The position numbers and the translations under genes are program-made. 64,000 nucleotides of DNA from Hymenobacter sedentarius (lineage in GTDB: Bacteria; Bacteroidota; Bacteroidia; Cytophagales; Hymenobacteraceae). Below are positions 13,538 to 22,038 of this stretch, piece by piece. The notes beneath the pieces were generated by a model. It had not been told where the DNA came from. It saw only the letters and a list, made by a program, of their open reading frames with translations, and made no database searches. How positions within the stretch are numbered: position 1 is the stretch's first letter; each line of letters starts with the position of its first letter. The DNA lies in NCBI RefSeq assembly GCF_001507645.1, contig NZ_CP013909.1, forward strand, positions 4,526,001-4,590,000. The letters are read 5' to 3'.

Positions 13538-16444
13538 TCAGGACGCCGGGTGTACGGGGAAAAAGACGGTGAAGGTGGTGCCCTGGCCGGGCTGACTGGC
13601 CACTTCGATGCGGCCGCCGCTGTTTTCGACCATTTTCTTGACCATGTAGAGGCCGATGCCCGAGCCCTCGACGTGGGCGTGCAGGCGCTGGAACATGCCG
13701 AAGAGCTTGCCCGCGGCCAGGGCGACGTCGAAGCCGAGGCCGTTGTCCTGCACGCGCAGCACGTGGTAGTCGTCGTGCCGGTAATACGTCAGGTCCACGT
13801 CCGGGGCGCGGTCGGGGTGGTGGTACTTCAGGGCGTTGCTGAGCAGGTTGTAGACCACCGAGCGCAGGTTCTTCTCGGAAAACGGCAGGCGGACATCCGC
13901 GGGTACGTCGACCGTCAGGCTGGCCCGGGTTTGCTGCACGAGCGGCTGCAGGTCGAGTTGCACTTCCTGCACCACGGCGGCCAGCGGCACGAGCGTGACG
14001 GGCTGGTCGTGCGCGTGCTGGAGCTTGCTCACTTCGGTGAGCTGCTCGATGGTGCGCCGGAAGCGTTCGGTGGCCTGCTGCATAAGCTGGAGCATTTCGG
14101 GCACGTCGCCGACCCGGCCGGCGGGGGGCAGCTCGTGCCGCAGGGCCAGCAGCAGGCCTTCGATGTTGGCGATGGGGACTTTGAGGTCGTGCGAGGCGGT
14201 GTAGATGAAGTTGTCGAGGTCGATGTTGGTGCGGGTGAGCTGCTCGTTGGTGGCGTGGAGCTGCTCGGCCAGGGCACGGGCCTGGGCGCCGCCTTCCTCT
14301 ACCACGCGTCGGGCCTGCACCTGGTCGGTGACTTCGTGGGCGAAAACCAGCACCCCATCGATTGCGCCCCGGGTGGTGCGCCGGACCTGGTAGGTGAAGG
14401 TAAAGTACAGCTCTTCCAGGGGGCCGCCGTCGTGGCGGGTCAGTTGCAGGGGGAGCTCCTGGTCGACGAAGGTTTCGCCGGTGGCGTACACGCGCTGCAG
14501 GCTGTGGTAGATGGGCGTACCGGCCACCTCGGGCATGGCTTCGAGCACGGGCTTGCCAAGCAGGGCGCGGCCGGGGAACACGCGCTGGTAGGCCGGGTTG
14601 ACGAGCTGAAAAATAAATTCAGGGCCGTCGAGGATGACGATGGGGGCCGGGGCCTCCATGAAGAGGTGGTGCAGCTGCTGGCGCTCGGCTTCGCGCTGCT
14701 GGCGGGCCAGCACCTGCTCCGTCACGTCGAAGGCGAAAATGGTGACGCCCGCAATCTGACCGGCTTCGCGGTAGGCCTGGTAGGTGAAGTTGAAGTACTG
14801 GGTACGGGGCGGCTGGCCGTCGGCCGGCACGGGCGCAAAGGGCACTTCAGCGCCAAAAAACGTCTCGCCGGTTTGGTACACGCCGTCGAGCAAGGCCACG
14901 AACCCTTGTTCCCGGGTTTCGGGCACGGCCACGGCCAGGTCGAGGCCCACGAGCTGGCGGTTGGGGAACAGCTGCTGGTAGGCGGGATTGACGTATTCGA
15001 AGCGGTGCTGAGGGGCGCGCAGCAGGGCAATCAGGGCCGGGGTTTGCTCGAAAACGTTGTGGAAGGCCTCGCGCTCCAGCGCCTGGCGCTGGGCTACGGC
15101 CAGCAGGTCGGCCTGCAGGGCTTCGGCCTGCTGGCGGGCGCGCACCCGCTCCGTCACGTTGACGGCGAAGCTCATCACGCCTTCGATGTGCCCGGCGGCG
15201 TCGAACTTGGGCTGGAGGGTGAGGTCGTAGTACTGGTCGTGCAGCTCGCCGGTGTGGAAACGGTCGAGGCGCTGGGTGGTTTCGAGGGCGTGCACGGGCT
15301 GGCCGGTGCGGAACACGCGGTCGAACGGCTCGTGGGCTTCTTCGGGCAGCTCGGGCAGAGCCTGGCGGCGGGGCAAGCCCCGCAAGGGGCGGTTGTGCAG
15401 CAGCTCCTGGGTGCGGGGGTGCACCAGGGTCCAGACGTGGCCGGGGCCCTGGAAGAGGTTAATCTCGGCCGGGGCCTGGCTGAAGAGGCGCAGCAGGCGG
15501 TTGCGCTGCTCCACGGCGACGGCACGGGCGTCGTCGGCCTCCAGGGTGCGCTGGTGCACGCGGGCCTCCAGCTCCAGGTTGAGCTGCTGCACCTGCTGGC
15601 GGGCCAGCACCTGCTCGGTCACGTTGTAGGAAAAGTCGAGTACGCCGTCCACGTGGCCGGCGGCGTCGCGCAGGGGCAGGTAAAAGGCGTTGATGTAAAT
15701 CAGCTCGGGGGGCCGGCCGGCGCCCGCAAAGTCGAGGTGCACGGGTAGCTCCTGGCCGTAGGCGGGCTCGCCGGTGGCGTACACTTGGTCGAGGCGCTCA
15801 AAAAAACCTTGTTGGGCGGCTTCGGGCACGGCCTCGCGCACAGAGCGGCCGAACAGCGTGTGGGTGGGGAAGTAGTCCCGGTAGCGCTGGTTGACGAGGG
15901 TGTAGACGTGGTCGGGGCCGTGGTAGGTGGCCACCTGCGCGGGCAGGTTCATCAGAACCTGGTAGAGGCGCTGGCGCTGGGTTTCGGCGTCGTCGCGGGC
16001 GGCTTTCTCGGCGGCCTGGGCTTCGCGCAGGGCCACTTCCACGGGGGTGCGGGGCTGGTCGGCCGTGTCGGTGAAGCTGACGAGCAGGCCCGAGCCTGCG
16101 CGGCGGGCGGCGAGGCGGTAGTAGTTGTCGTACCCGTCGGCCTGGTAGTTGACGTTGTATTCGCGGGGCTCGCCCGAGACAAAGGCATCGACGTGGAACT
16201 GGAAGGTGCCGTGCTCTTTGCTGTGCGGCCACTGCCCCATGTGGGTGAGGGTGGGCACCACCGGCATGGCCATCATGCGCTGGGCCGCCGGGTTGAGGTA
16301 CTCGAAGGTGAAGTCGACGATGTCGCCCGAGCCGGCGGGGTCGTAGAGGGGCGTGTAGAGGATGATGCCGGTGAGCGAGACGGCGAGCAGCTCCCGCAGC
16401 AAGATGGATTCGGGGGCAATGGCGGCAGCGGCGGGAGGAAGCAT
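13538..16444 (-). CDS. Multi-PAS sensor histidine kinase
   Basis: The ATG at 16444 (MLPPAAAAIAPESILL) gives 968 residues. There is no membrane segment. About five PAS domains of the PAS_4 type occupy residues 20-690; several end in the same YNVTEQVLARQQ-like linker (NVTEQVLA, NVTERVRA, DVTEQVLA). A short coiled helix precedes the HisKA domain with phosphoacceptor His752 (TASHDLKVP). The ATPase domain has N box LLSNALKYHH, G1 VQDNGLGFD and G2 GSGIGLYMVKK. The single-domain regulator gene follows after 22 bp. The tandem PAS domains look like an internal duplication series. Confidence 0.92.
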   Translation of the reverse strand: MLPPAAAAIAPESILLRELLAVSLTGIILYTPLYDPAGSGDIVDFTFEYLNPAAQRMMAMPVVPTLTHMGQWPHSKEHGTFQFHVDAFVSGEPREYNVNYQADGYDNYYRLAARRAGSGLLVSFTDTADQPRTPVEVALREAQAAEKAARDDAETQRQRLYQVLMNLPAQVATYHGPDHVYTLVNQRYRDYFPTHTLFGRSVREAVPEAAQQGFFERLDQVYATGEPAYGQELPVHLDFAGAGRPPELIYINAFYLPLRDAAGHVDGVLDFSYNVTEQVLARQQVQQLNLELEARVHQRTLEADDARAVAVEQRNRLLRLFSQAPAEINLFQGPGHVWTLVHPRTQELLHNRPLRGLPRRQALPELPEEAHEPFDRVFRTGQPVHALETTQRLDRFHTGELHDQYYDLTLQPKFDAAGHIEGVMSFAVNVTERVRARQQAEALQADLLAVAQRQALEREAFHNVFEQTPALIALLRAPQHRFEYVNPAYQQLFPNRQLVGLDLAVAVPETREQGFVALLDGVYQTGETFFGAEVPFAPVPADGQPPRTQYFNFTYQAYREAGQIAGVTIFAFDVTEQVLARQQREAERQQLHHLFMEAPAPIVILDGPEFIFQLVNPAYQRVFPGRALLGKPVLEAMPEVAGTPIYHSLQRVYATGETFVDQELPLQLTRHDGGPLEELYFTFTYQVRRTTRGAIDGVLVFAHEVTDQVQARRVVEEGGAQARALAEQLHATNEQLTRTNIDLDNFIYTASHDLKVPIANIEGLLLALRHELPPAGRVGDVPEMLQLMQQATERFRRTIEQLTEVSKLQHAHDQPVTLVPLAAVVQEVQLDLQPLVQQTRASLTVDVPADVRLPFSEKNLRSVVYNLLSNALKYHHPDRAPDVDLTYYRHDDYHVLRVQDNGLGFDVALAAGKLFGMFQRLHAHVEGSGIGLYMVKKMVENSGGRIEVASQPGQGTTFTVFFPVHPAS

Positions 16445-16701
16445 GGGCAACAGCGGCGGGGTGAGGCAACCAAATCGCGGGGCGGCACGCAACGTGTGGC
16501 AAACGCAGATGCAGGGGGAACGGGCCGCGCGGCTTAGGGTTGCCGCCAGCGGCAGGAGCGCAGCGCCGGAAGGTGGCCGGTAGCGGGGCCAGCGTGGTTT
16601 GAAGGGACCAGCTGCGTTACGATGGAGGGGTGGGAAATGCATCGAGCGGGCCATCTGGCCCGCTCGCGTCGGTTTATTGTAGCAAATGGCCCGGGGAGCC
16701 C
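16445..16701. other. Intergenic region upstream of the multi-PAS kinase
   Basis: It holds the second copy of the 30-bp hairpin repeat (16643-16672) and no supported gene. The upstream extension of the kinase frame into this region is Pro/Arg-rich and was not accepted as coding. Confidence 0.5.
16643..16672. repeat. 30-bp hairpin repeat, copy 2 (inverted)
   Basis: Exact reverse complement of 10761-10790, with the same 10-bp stem and four-base loop. It lies between the regulator gene ending at 16702 and the kinase gene starting at 16444, both read leftward, so here it would act as an intercistronic terminator. Confidence 0.75.
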
Positions 16702-17124
16702 CTACGCGGTGGGAAAGTGGCGCTGAAAATGCAGCTTAAGAATGGTGTCGAGCTTCTCTTTGGTGAGGGGCTTGCTGACCAGCCCGGCAATGGGCAGGGA
16801 CTCGATGCGGCCGAGGTCGACGGAATTCATGGAAGCGGTGTGCATGACGATGACCACGGCCTGCTGCCGGGCCACGGGCAGGCGCTGGTAGGCCTCGACA
16901 AAGGCCATGCCGTCCATGCCGGGCATCTTGACGTCGAGCAGCACCAGCACCGGGCTGCTGGGCTGGGCCTCGGCCGCGAGGTCTTCCAGGGCCGCCAGGG
17001 CATCTACGCCGTCGGTGGCGGCGAGGTAGCGGTCGGCCACGCCGAGCTGCTGGAGCAGGCGTTCGTTGAGGTCGTTGGTGAGCGGGTCGTCGTCGACCAG
17101 CAGCACGCTGGAGAGTTTTATCAT
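16702..17124 (-). CDS. Single-domain response regulator
   Basis: The ATG at 17124 (MIKLSSVLLVDDDPLTN) gives 140 residues; an upstream in-frame ATG adds an unlikely Ser/Pro-rich leader. Receiver residues are intact: the Asp triplet in LLVDDDP, phosphoacceptor Asp64 (LLDVKMPGMDG), Thr in MHTAS and Lys118 (VSKPLT). There is no output domain. It lies 90 bp downstream of the kinase ending at 17215, its probable partner, and resembles the regulator at 13090-13515. Confidence 0.92.
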   Translation of the reverse strand: MIKLSSVLLVDDDPLTNDLNERLLQQLGVADRYLAATDGVDALAALEDLAAEAQPSSPVLVLLDVKMPGMDGMAFVEAYQRLPVARQQAVVIVMHTASMNSVDLGRIESLPIAGLVSKPLTKEKLDTILKLHFQRHFPTA

Positions 17125-17214
17125 GGGAAGCGTGGGGCCCGGAGTAGCGGGGAATGGCGGACTGCTGGAGCCGGTGTGTATCCGCGAGCGCACAAAACTA
17201 GTGCATCCCCTTGT

Positions 17215-18399
17215 TTAGCTCAGCTCGATGAAAAAGGTGGTGCCTGCTTTCTCACGGCTTTCGAGCCAGATGTCGCCGCCGTGGAGCTCGACGATTTGCT
17301 TGGCGATGAACAGGCCCAGGCCGGTGGTGATTTCGCCCTGCAGGCCGGCGCGGCGGGTGGGGTTGAACTTGTCGAAGAGGTTGTTGTGCAGCTTGCCGGG
17401 GATGCCGATGCCGGTGTCCTGCACCGTGAAGCGCACCTTGCCCTCGTGCGCGTGCAAGCCGACGGTGACCGTGCCGCCGGTGGGCGTAAACTTGAGGGCG
17501 TTGTGGAGCAGGTTGTCGAGCACGCGGCCGAATTTTTCGGGGTGCAGGCTAACCTGCAGGGCGTCGGGGGGCAGCGTCAGGGCCAGGGCAATGCCCTTCT
17601 CCTGGGCCGCGAGGCGGTGCGGGTTCAACCGCGTGGTGAGGTAGGTATTTAGGTCAGTGGGGCGTTTTTGCAAGCCGTTCTGGTCCAGGTCGCCGACGTA
17701 GAGCACGTCCTGGAGCAGGGCGTGCGCGTGGGCACACGACGACTGGATGAGGCCGAGGTAATGCACCATTTCCGGGGGCGGCGGAGACTGCCCGGCGCGG
17801 CTGGCCACTTCGCGCTGCAGCAGGTCGGTGAGCAGCTCGATGTGGGCAATGGGGCCTTTTAGGTCGTGGGTGGCCAGCTGCAGGATGGTTTCCTGGGCGT
17901 CGTAGACGCGCTTGAGCTTCGCTTCCAGATTCTTGCGGTCGGAGATGTCCTCGAGGATGGTGTAGCCCAACTCGCCGCCTTCGTCGGGAAAGAGCACCGA
18001 ATGGACCTGGCACCAGAACGAGGAGCCGTCGCAGCGCATCAGGCACGTTTCGAGCGTAAAGGACGGCAGCTTGTGTTCCCATAGCCTCTCTTGCAGCTCC
18101 TGCCAGTCGGCGCGGTGGTCGGGGTGGGCAAACTCCATGATTTTGTGCCCCACCAGGTCTTCCACGCCGGCGCAGCCCAACATCTTGACCACCGCCGGGT
18201 TGGCCTGCCGAATGGTGAGGTCGGGGGTAATGATTTTCTGGCCGAGCGGGGCGTTTTCGAATACGGTGCGGAACCGCACCTGGCTTTGCTCGTAGCGGTC
18301 GAGGGGCTGGCCGGGGTCGGCGGGCTCCCCGCGCAGGGCCGCGGCGTTTTCAGCCGCGGAAGAAGGAGCCGGCTGGGCGGGAGTGGGCGCTTGTGACAT
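17215..18399 (-). CDS. PAS sensor histidine kinase
   Basis: A 394-residue soluble kinase. A PAS domain spans about 40-155 (FRTVFENAPLGQKIITPDL to YTILEDISDRK). The HisKA domain has phosphoacceptor His178 (QLATHDLKGPIAH). The HATPase has N box LLHNALKFTP, G1 VQDTGIGIP and a G2 region TTGLGLFIAKQ, ending with GTTFFIELS. The N-terminal 35 residues are Ala/Pro-rich and disordered. With the regulator gene downstream it forms the second kinase/regulator pair of this island. The His-Asp-Leu-Lys-Gly-Pro signature is typical of Bacteroidota kinases. Confidence 0.93.
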   Translation of the reverse strand: MSQAPTPAQPAPSSAAENAAALRGEPADPGQPLDRYEQSQVRFRTVFENAPLGQKIITPDLTIRQANPAVVKMLGCAGVEDLVGHKIMEFAHPDHRADWQELQERLWEHKLPSFTLETCLMRCDGSSFWCQVHSVLFPDEGGELGYTILEDISDRKNLEAKLKRVYDAQETILQLATHDLKGPIAHIELLTDLLQREVASRAGQSPPPPEMVHYLGLIQSSCAHAHALLQDVLYVGDLDQNGLQKRPTDLNTYLTTRLNPHRLAAQEKGIALALTLPPDALQVSLHPEKFGRVLDNLLHNALKFTPTGGTVTVGLHAHEGKVRFTVQDTGIGIPGKLHNNLFDKFNPTRRAGLQGEITTGLGLFIAKQIVELHGGDIWLESREKAGTTFFIELS

Positions 18400-18506
18400 G
18401 TGGTGAGGCAGTGTGCTGGGTATACGGAAGCTGCCCTGAAAGGACGGCTGTAAGGTAAGGCGGCTTGAGTAAACACAGCGTGAACATGCTGATAAGAAAC
18501 CGTGGG

Positions 18507-18601
18507 GTCATGCCGAGCGCAGCCGAAGCATCTCTACCGCTTCGTTGAGCCAGCATTGATTACTCTCGCGGTAGAGATGCTTCGGCTGCGCTCAGCATGA
18601 C
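18507..18601. repeat. Dispersed palindromic repeat (GAAGCATCT family), copy A
   Basis: Two 34-bp inverted arms (18507-18540 and 18568-18601) with a few mismatches and a 27-bp spacer. The arms carry GTCATGC, GCAGCCGAAGCATCTCTACC and their complements. Related elements occur at 20040, 34178, 39973 and 42247. Confidence 0.85.
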
Positions 18602-18630
18602 CGGCTTTTCCTGCATGACCGGCTTTTCCT
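18595..18630. repeat. Tandem 18-bp duplication
   Basis: The unit GCATGACCGGCTTTTCCT occurs twice back to back (18595-18612 and 18613-18630). A single diverged copy follows the repeat end near 20220. Confidence 0.8.
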
Positions 18631-18862
18631 ATACGCTTCCTTGTGCGGGAGTACTTTGAGTACTCAAGCGAAGCAGTAGAAATGCCTCGGCCAGCGCAGC
18701 AGGACCCCCAAAATCAAGTTCCCAAACACGCGCCAAGCGTTGCCTACGTGGGGCTGCGCCCCACACGTCCCGGAGCTGGACGGTATGCGCGCTAAGTGCG
18801 GAAACGTTGGCTTGGATTCCGGCGGTTGGCGACTTCGCCTGGAGCAGCTTACTTTTAAGTCT

Positions 18863-19291
18863 ATGTACTCCTCCATCGACCTTCCCTCCCGCAGTATACT
18901 ATTTCGCCCGGACCTGAACGTGATGGTGGTGCGCTGGCACACGCATGCCGATTTCGAGGTGGTGAAGGCCGATTATGAGCAAATGCTGGCCGCGGCCGAG
19001 GCCAGTGGCTTCAGCGACTGGCTGCTGGACGTGCGCCGCCGGGACAAGGTGACGGCAGAGCTGAGCGCGTGGGTAAACCAGGAGTTTTACCCGCAGGCCG
19101 TGGCCCGGCTAGCGCCCCGCCGGCTGCGCATAGCCGTGCTGAGCTCGCCGGCGCTGTCGGAGGCGTACCGCACCGACCCGGAGCAAAAAAAGCACGTGGC
19201 CTATGCCACGGACCCCGCCCGGCCGTTTGACATCCGGCTGTTTGACGACGAAAGGCAGGCCATGAGCTGGCTGAGCCCACTGCTGGGCTAA
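18863..19291 (+). CDS. STAS-like small cytoplasmic protein
   Basis: The ATG at 18863 (MYSSIDLPSRSILFRPDL) gives 142 residues. The pattern is strand (LNVMVVRWHTHA), helix (YEQMLAAAEASG), strand (DWLLDVRRRD), then a region with RLRIAVLSS and a final DERQAMSWLSPLL helix. This parallels the other small proteins of the island, with little residue identity. It is probably a STAS/SpoIIAA-like domain. It converges on the paralogous gene ending at 19434. The longer frame starting at 18740 is not supported. Confidence 0.7.
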   Translation: MYSSIDLPSRSILFRPDLNVMVVRWHTHADFEVVKADYEQMLAAAEASGFSDWLLDVRRRDKVTAELSAWVNQEFYPQAVARLAPRRLRIAVLSSPALSEAYRTDPEQKKHVAYATDPARPFDIRLFDDERQAMSWLSPLLG

Positions 19292-19433
19292 ACGGGAATG
19301 GCGGCCGCCAAACCCCGCCTGTGGCTCGCTTCTGAACAAGCAGAATGGCCGCCGCGGCCGCACAAGCTGGCCAGCCGGGCGCTGCTGCGCCACGTGCCCG
19401 GGCTGGGCGCTTCCGCGAGGCCGGGCAAAAACC

Positions 19434-19850
19434 CTACCCCACCTGCCCAAGCCAGGCCGTTGCTTCGGCTTCGGTTTCGAAGCGGCGGAAGCGCATGCCC
19501 GCCGAGTTGGCCTGCTGCACAATCTGGCCCATGGCCAGGCGGGTAAAGACATTAGTGGCCATAACCACGGCACCGTAGAGCCCGGCGGGATATTCGGCGG
19601 CGGCGTGGCACCAATGCTCCACTAGCCACGCAACTTCTGCGGGGGTGTAGGGGGCAAGCAGGCGTTGGTCGGTCAGGAAGCGGTTCCAGCGGTGAAGCTC
19701 CAGCAGCCGGCCCGCCTGAATGAGCAGGGCCTGCAAATCGGAAAACTTGCGCGGGCCGGCATTGAACCGTAAAAGGGCGTAGCCGTCGGGGTGGCCGTAG
19801 AGCCGGCCCACACCGTTTTCGAAGTAGAGCCGAGGAGAGGCAGTGGGCAT
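19434..19850 (-). CDS. STAS-like small protein, intact paralogue
   Basis: A 138-residue protein starting MPTASPRLYFENGVGRLYGH. It is the closest intact relative of the broken gene at 222-638 (shared GRLYGHPDGYA, LLELHRW, RFLxDQRLL, GLYGAVVM, NVFTR, FRRFxTExEATAWL). In this copy the codon matching the TGA of the broken gene is Trp (VEHWCHAAAE). A STAS/SpoIIAA-like fold is inferred from secondary structure pattern. Function is unknown; its neighbours are kinases and PAS proteins. Confidence 0.75.
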   Translation of the reverse strand: MPTASPRLYFENGVGRLYGHPDGYALLRFNAGPRKFSDLQALLIQAGRLLELHRWNRFLTDQRLLAPYTPAEVAWLVEHWCHAAAEYPAGLYGAVVMATNVFTRLAMGQIVQQANSAGMRFRRFETEAEATAWLGQVG

Positions 19851-20499
19851 TTAGGAACAAGAAGGATGACCGCGGCGAAGGCGAGAAGTAGATTGCCGGG
19901 ACGAAGATAGGGCCTGGGCCCTGGCGCCAGCCTAGTATGGGCAGGGTGCGGGCACAAGCAAAGCATTTTCGGTAAGGACAAGGAAGCGTATGGGAAAAGG
20001 CGGTCAAGTAGGAAAAGCCGGTCATGTAGGAAAAAGGCAGTCATGCTGAGCGCAGCCGAAGCATCTCTACCGCTTCGTTGCAAATCGTTTGTCATGCCGA
20101 CGCAGGAAGCATCTTCTCACGGCTCAACGGTTCGTGCTGACCTGATAAGATGCTTCGCTGCGCTCTGCATGACAGCCGATTAGATTACTCTCGCGAGAGA
20201 GATGCTTCGGCTGCGCTCAGCATGACCGGCTATTCCTATAGGCTTCCTTGTGCGGGAGTGCTATGAGGCCCAAACGAAACGGGAGACAGCCTTAACTACG
20301 CTGACCTTCGGCACAACCACCGCAGCAAGACAAAAACGGGGATTTCATAAAATCCCGAACTCGCGCTAAACCACCCCACGTACGGCGTTGAGGTAGCTGG
20401 CGGGATAGCGCGCGGTGGCCAAGGCCCGTGCACGCGGGCGCACCGCCGCCATTCGCTTCGGGCCGTACAATACTTCCCCGCAATAATTGCAGCATAGCT
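19851..20499. other. Repeat-rich intergenic region
   Basis: About 650 bases between divergent genes. It contains a compound palindromic repeat (20040-20226) and, after it, about 35 bases matching the sequence that follows copy A (18612-18660 region). No supported gene. A GGGATTTCATAAAATCCC hairpin lies near 20339-20356. Confidence 0.5.
20040..20226. repeat. Dispersed palindromic repeat, compound copy B
   Basis: Nested arms: an outer pair with GTCATGCTGAGCGCAGCC and its complement, and an inner pair with the GATAAGATGCTTCGCTGCGC variant. The element mixes the CTCTACC and CTTATC subtypes in one unit of about 187 bp. Confidence 0.8.
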
Positions 20500-21531
20500 A
20501 TGTGGAAGCCGGTAGTCCAGCAGTTTCAGCCCGCCTACTTTGCCATGGTCATGGCCACAGGCATCATTTCGCTGGCGGCGCATGGGCTTCACCTACACTG
20601 GCTGGCCGAAGCGTTCTTCTACCTGAATCTGATGCTCTACCCGCTGTTTCTGTTACTGCTGCTGGGGCGGGTGCTGTTTTCCTTTCCGGGATTTAAAATT
20701 GAGCTGGCCTCCCACGAGAAAGGGGCCAACTTTCTGGCCCTGGTAGCCGCTACCTGCCTGGTGGGCAACCAGTTTGTGCAGCTGCGCAGCAACCAGGCAG
20801 TTGGGCAGGCGCTGTGGGTTTTCGGGGCCGTATGCTGGGTGATGCTGCTGTATGCGTTCCTGCTGAGCGTGACCTTGCGCAGCGACAAGCCCCCGCTCGA
20901 AACCGGGCTGAACGGGAGCTGGCTGCTGCTGGTGGTTTCCACGCAGGCGTTGGCCGTGCTGGGCGCGGGCTTGGTGCCCGGCCTGCCCTTGCCGGCCGAG
21001 GTGGGCGCATTCGTCGTCCTGAGCTTGTTTCTGCTGGGCAGCCTGTTTTACCTGGTGCTGGGCACGATGCTGTTCTACCGCCTCACCTTCGTGCGCGTAG
21101 AGCCCGACGAAGTGGACGCGCCGTACTGGATAAGCGTGGGTGGCAGTGCCATCACGGTGCTGGCCGGCGCCACGCTGCTCGGTACCCTGCAGCAAACGCA
21201 TGCGCTGGCCGATGCCGCCGGGTTCATTAAAGGTTGGAGCGTGCTGTTTTGGGTGGTGAGCACGTGGTGGATGCCGTTTGTGATGGTGCTGCGCGCCTGG
21301 CACCACCTGCGGGCGCGGCCTGCTTTCGCCTACCGCCCGGCGTACTGGAGCATGGTTTTTCCGCTGGGCATGTACACAGCGGCCACGTCGCGCCTGGCCG
21401 GCCAGCTGCCCCTGCCCGCGCTGAGCAGCATCCCGGCCGGCTTCATTTATGTGGCGCTGCTGGCCTGGGTGCTCACCTGTGGGGGCATGCTCCACCACTT
21501 GGCCACGGCGGCGCATAAGCAACCAGCTTAG
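20500..21531 (+). CDS. TDT/SLAC1-family anion or dicarboxylate transporter
   Basis: The ATG at 20500 (MWKPVVQQFQPAYFAMVMAT) gives 343 residues with about ten membrane helices. The first helix carries the family hallmark PAYFAMVMATGI, seen in the tellurite-resistance/dicarboxylate transporter (TDT) family that includes TehA and plant SLAC1. No large soluble domain. Substrate cannot be told from sequence: TehA-type anion channel, malate or sulfite export are all possible. It converges on the helical protein gene ending at 21552. Confidence 0.85.
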   Translation: MWKPVVQQFQPAYFAMVMATGIISLAAHGLHLHWLAEAFFYLNLMLYPLFLLLLLGRVLFSFPGFKIELASHEKGANFLALVAATCLVGNQFVQLRSNQAVGQALWVFGAVCWVMLLYAFLLSVTLRSDKPPLETGLNGSWLLLVVSTQALAVLGAGLVPGLPLPAEVGAFVVLSLFLLGSLFYLVLGTMLFYRLTFVRVEPDEVDAPYWISVGGSAITVLAGATLLGTLQQTHALADAAGFIKGWSVLFWVVSTWWMPFVMVLRAWHHLRARPAFAYRPAYWSMVFPLGMYTAATSRLAGQLPLPALSSIPAGFIYVALLAWVLTCGGMLHHLATAAHKQPA

Positions 21532-21551
21532 GGTTTCGGGGCCCGGCCCTC

Positions 21552-22007
21552 CTACCCTACTATCAGGGTTTGGGGGGCGGCTTGCTTGATGCGGCCCAGG
21601 AGCCAGTCGGTCTGGCGCTTGGTGCGGGCGTTGCAGTATTCGTAGGCGGCTTTCAGCTCCTCGTCGCGCAGGGCCAGGGCGGCCTGCTTTATCACTATCC
21701 AGCACAGCTGTACCTCCTGGGTGAGCAGCCACAGGTCGTGCAGGTCGCGCACCAGGGCCAGGCTGCCGCTGCGCTTTTCCGCAAACAGGTCGCGCTTCAG
21801 GGTCTTGGGCTCGCTGTCTTTTTCCTCCGAATACTTCTTAACAAAGCCCATCACCCGGCCCCGGTGCTCGCGCGACCACGCCGAGAGCTTCTGGCACATC
21901 TGCTCGATGTCGGGCTCGTCTTTGTGTTTTTGGGAAACCTTTTCGAACGCGTCGGTGAGCTGCTTTTCGCTGCTTTCGAGCAGGCCGAGGTAATTGCTGA
22001 GGTGCAT
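21552..22007 (-). CDS. Helical protein next to a molybdopterin oxidoreductase
   Basis: A 151-residue protein that appears entirely alpha-helical (four to five helices, no signal peptide), with LSNYLGLLESSEKQLTDAFE, SAWSREHRGRV, LVRDLHDLWLLTQEVQLCW and a final AAYEYCNARTKRQTDWLL helix. The fold resembles ferritin-like bundles but I see no complete metal-ligand set, so that is only an impression. It starts 31 bp after the oxidoreductase stop on the same strand. Cotranscription suggests an accessory or assembly role for that enzyme. Confidence 0.7.
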   Translation of the reverse strand: MHLSNYLGLLESSEKQLTDAFEKVSQKHKDEPDIEQMCQKLSAWSREHRGRVMGFVKKYSEEKDSEPKTLKRDLFAEKRSGSLALVRDLHDLWLLTQEVQLCWIVIKQAALALRDEELKAAYEYCNARTKRQTDWLLGRIKQAAPQTLIVG

Positions 22008-22038
22008 GGCGGACGGGAGTTAAGCGCGGAAACCCGGG

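Larger units (their letters stand above)
18400..18862. other. Intergenic region with palindromic repeats
   Basis: About 460 bases between divergent genes. It contains the palindromic repeat at 18507-18601 and the tandem 18-bp duplication at 18595-18630. Near 18750-18767 a small GTGGGGCTGCGCCCCAC hairpin is visible. No gene is supported. Confidence 0.5.

Noticed and set aside
13493..15748. Long open frame antisense to the multi-PAS kinase
   Set aside because: GC-rich codon usage opens the opposite frame. The translation is Gly/Val/His-rich with no domain, while the kinase on the other strand has complete motifs.
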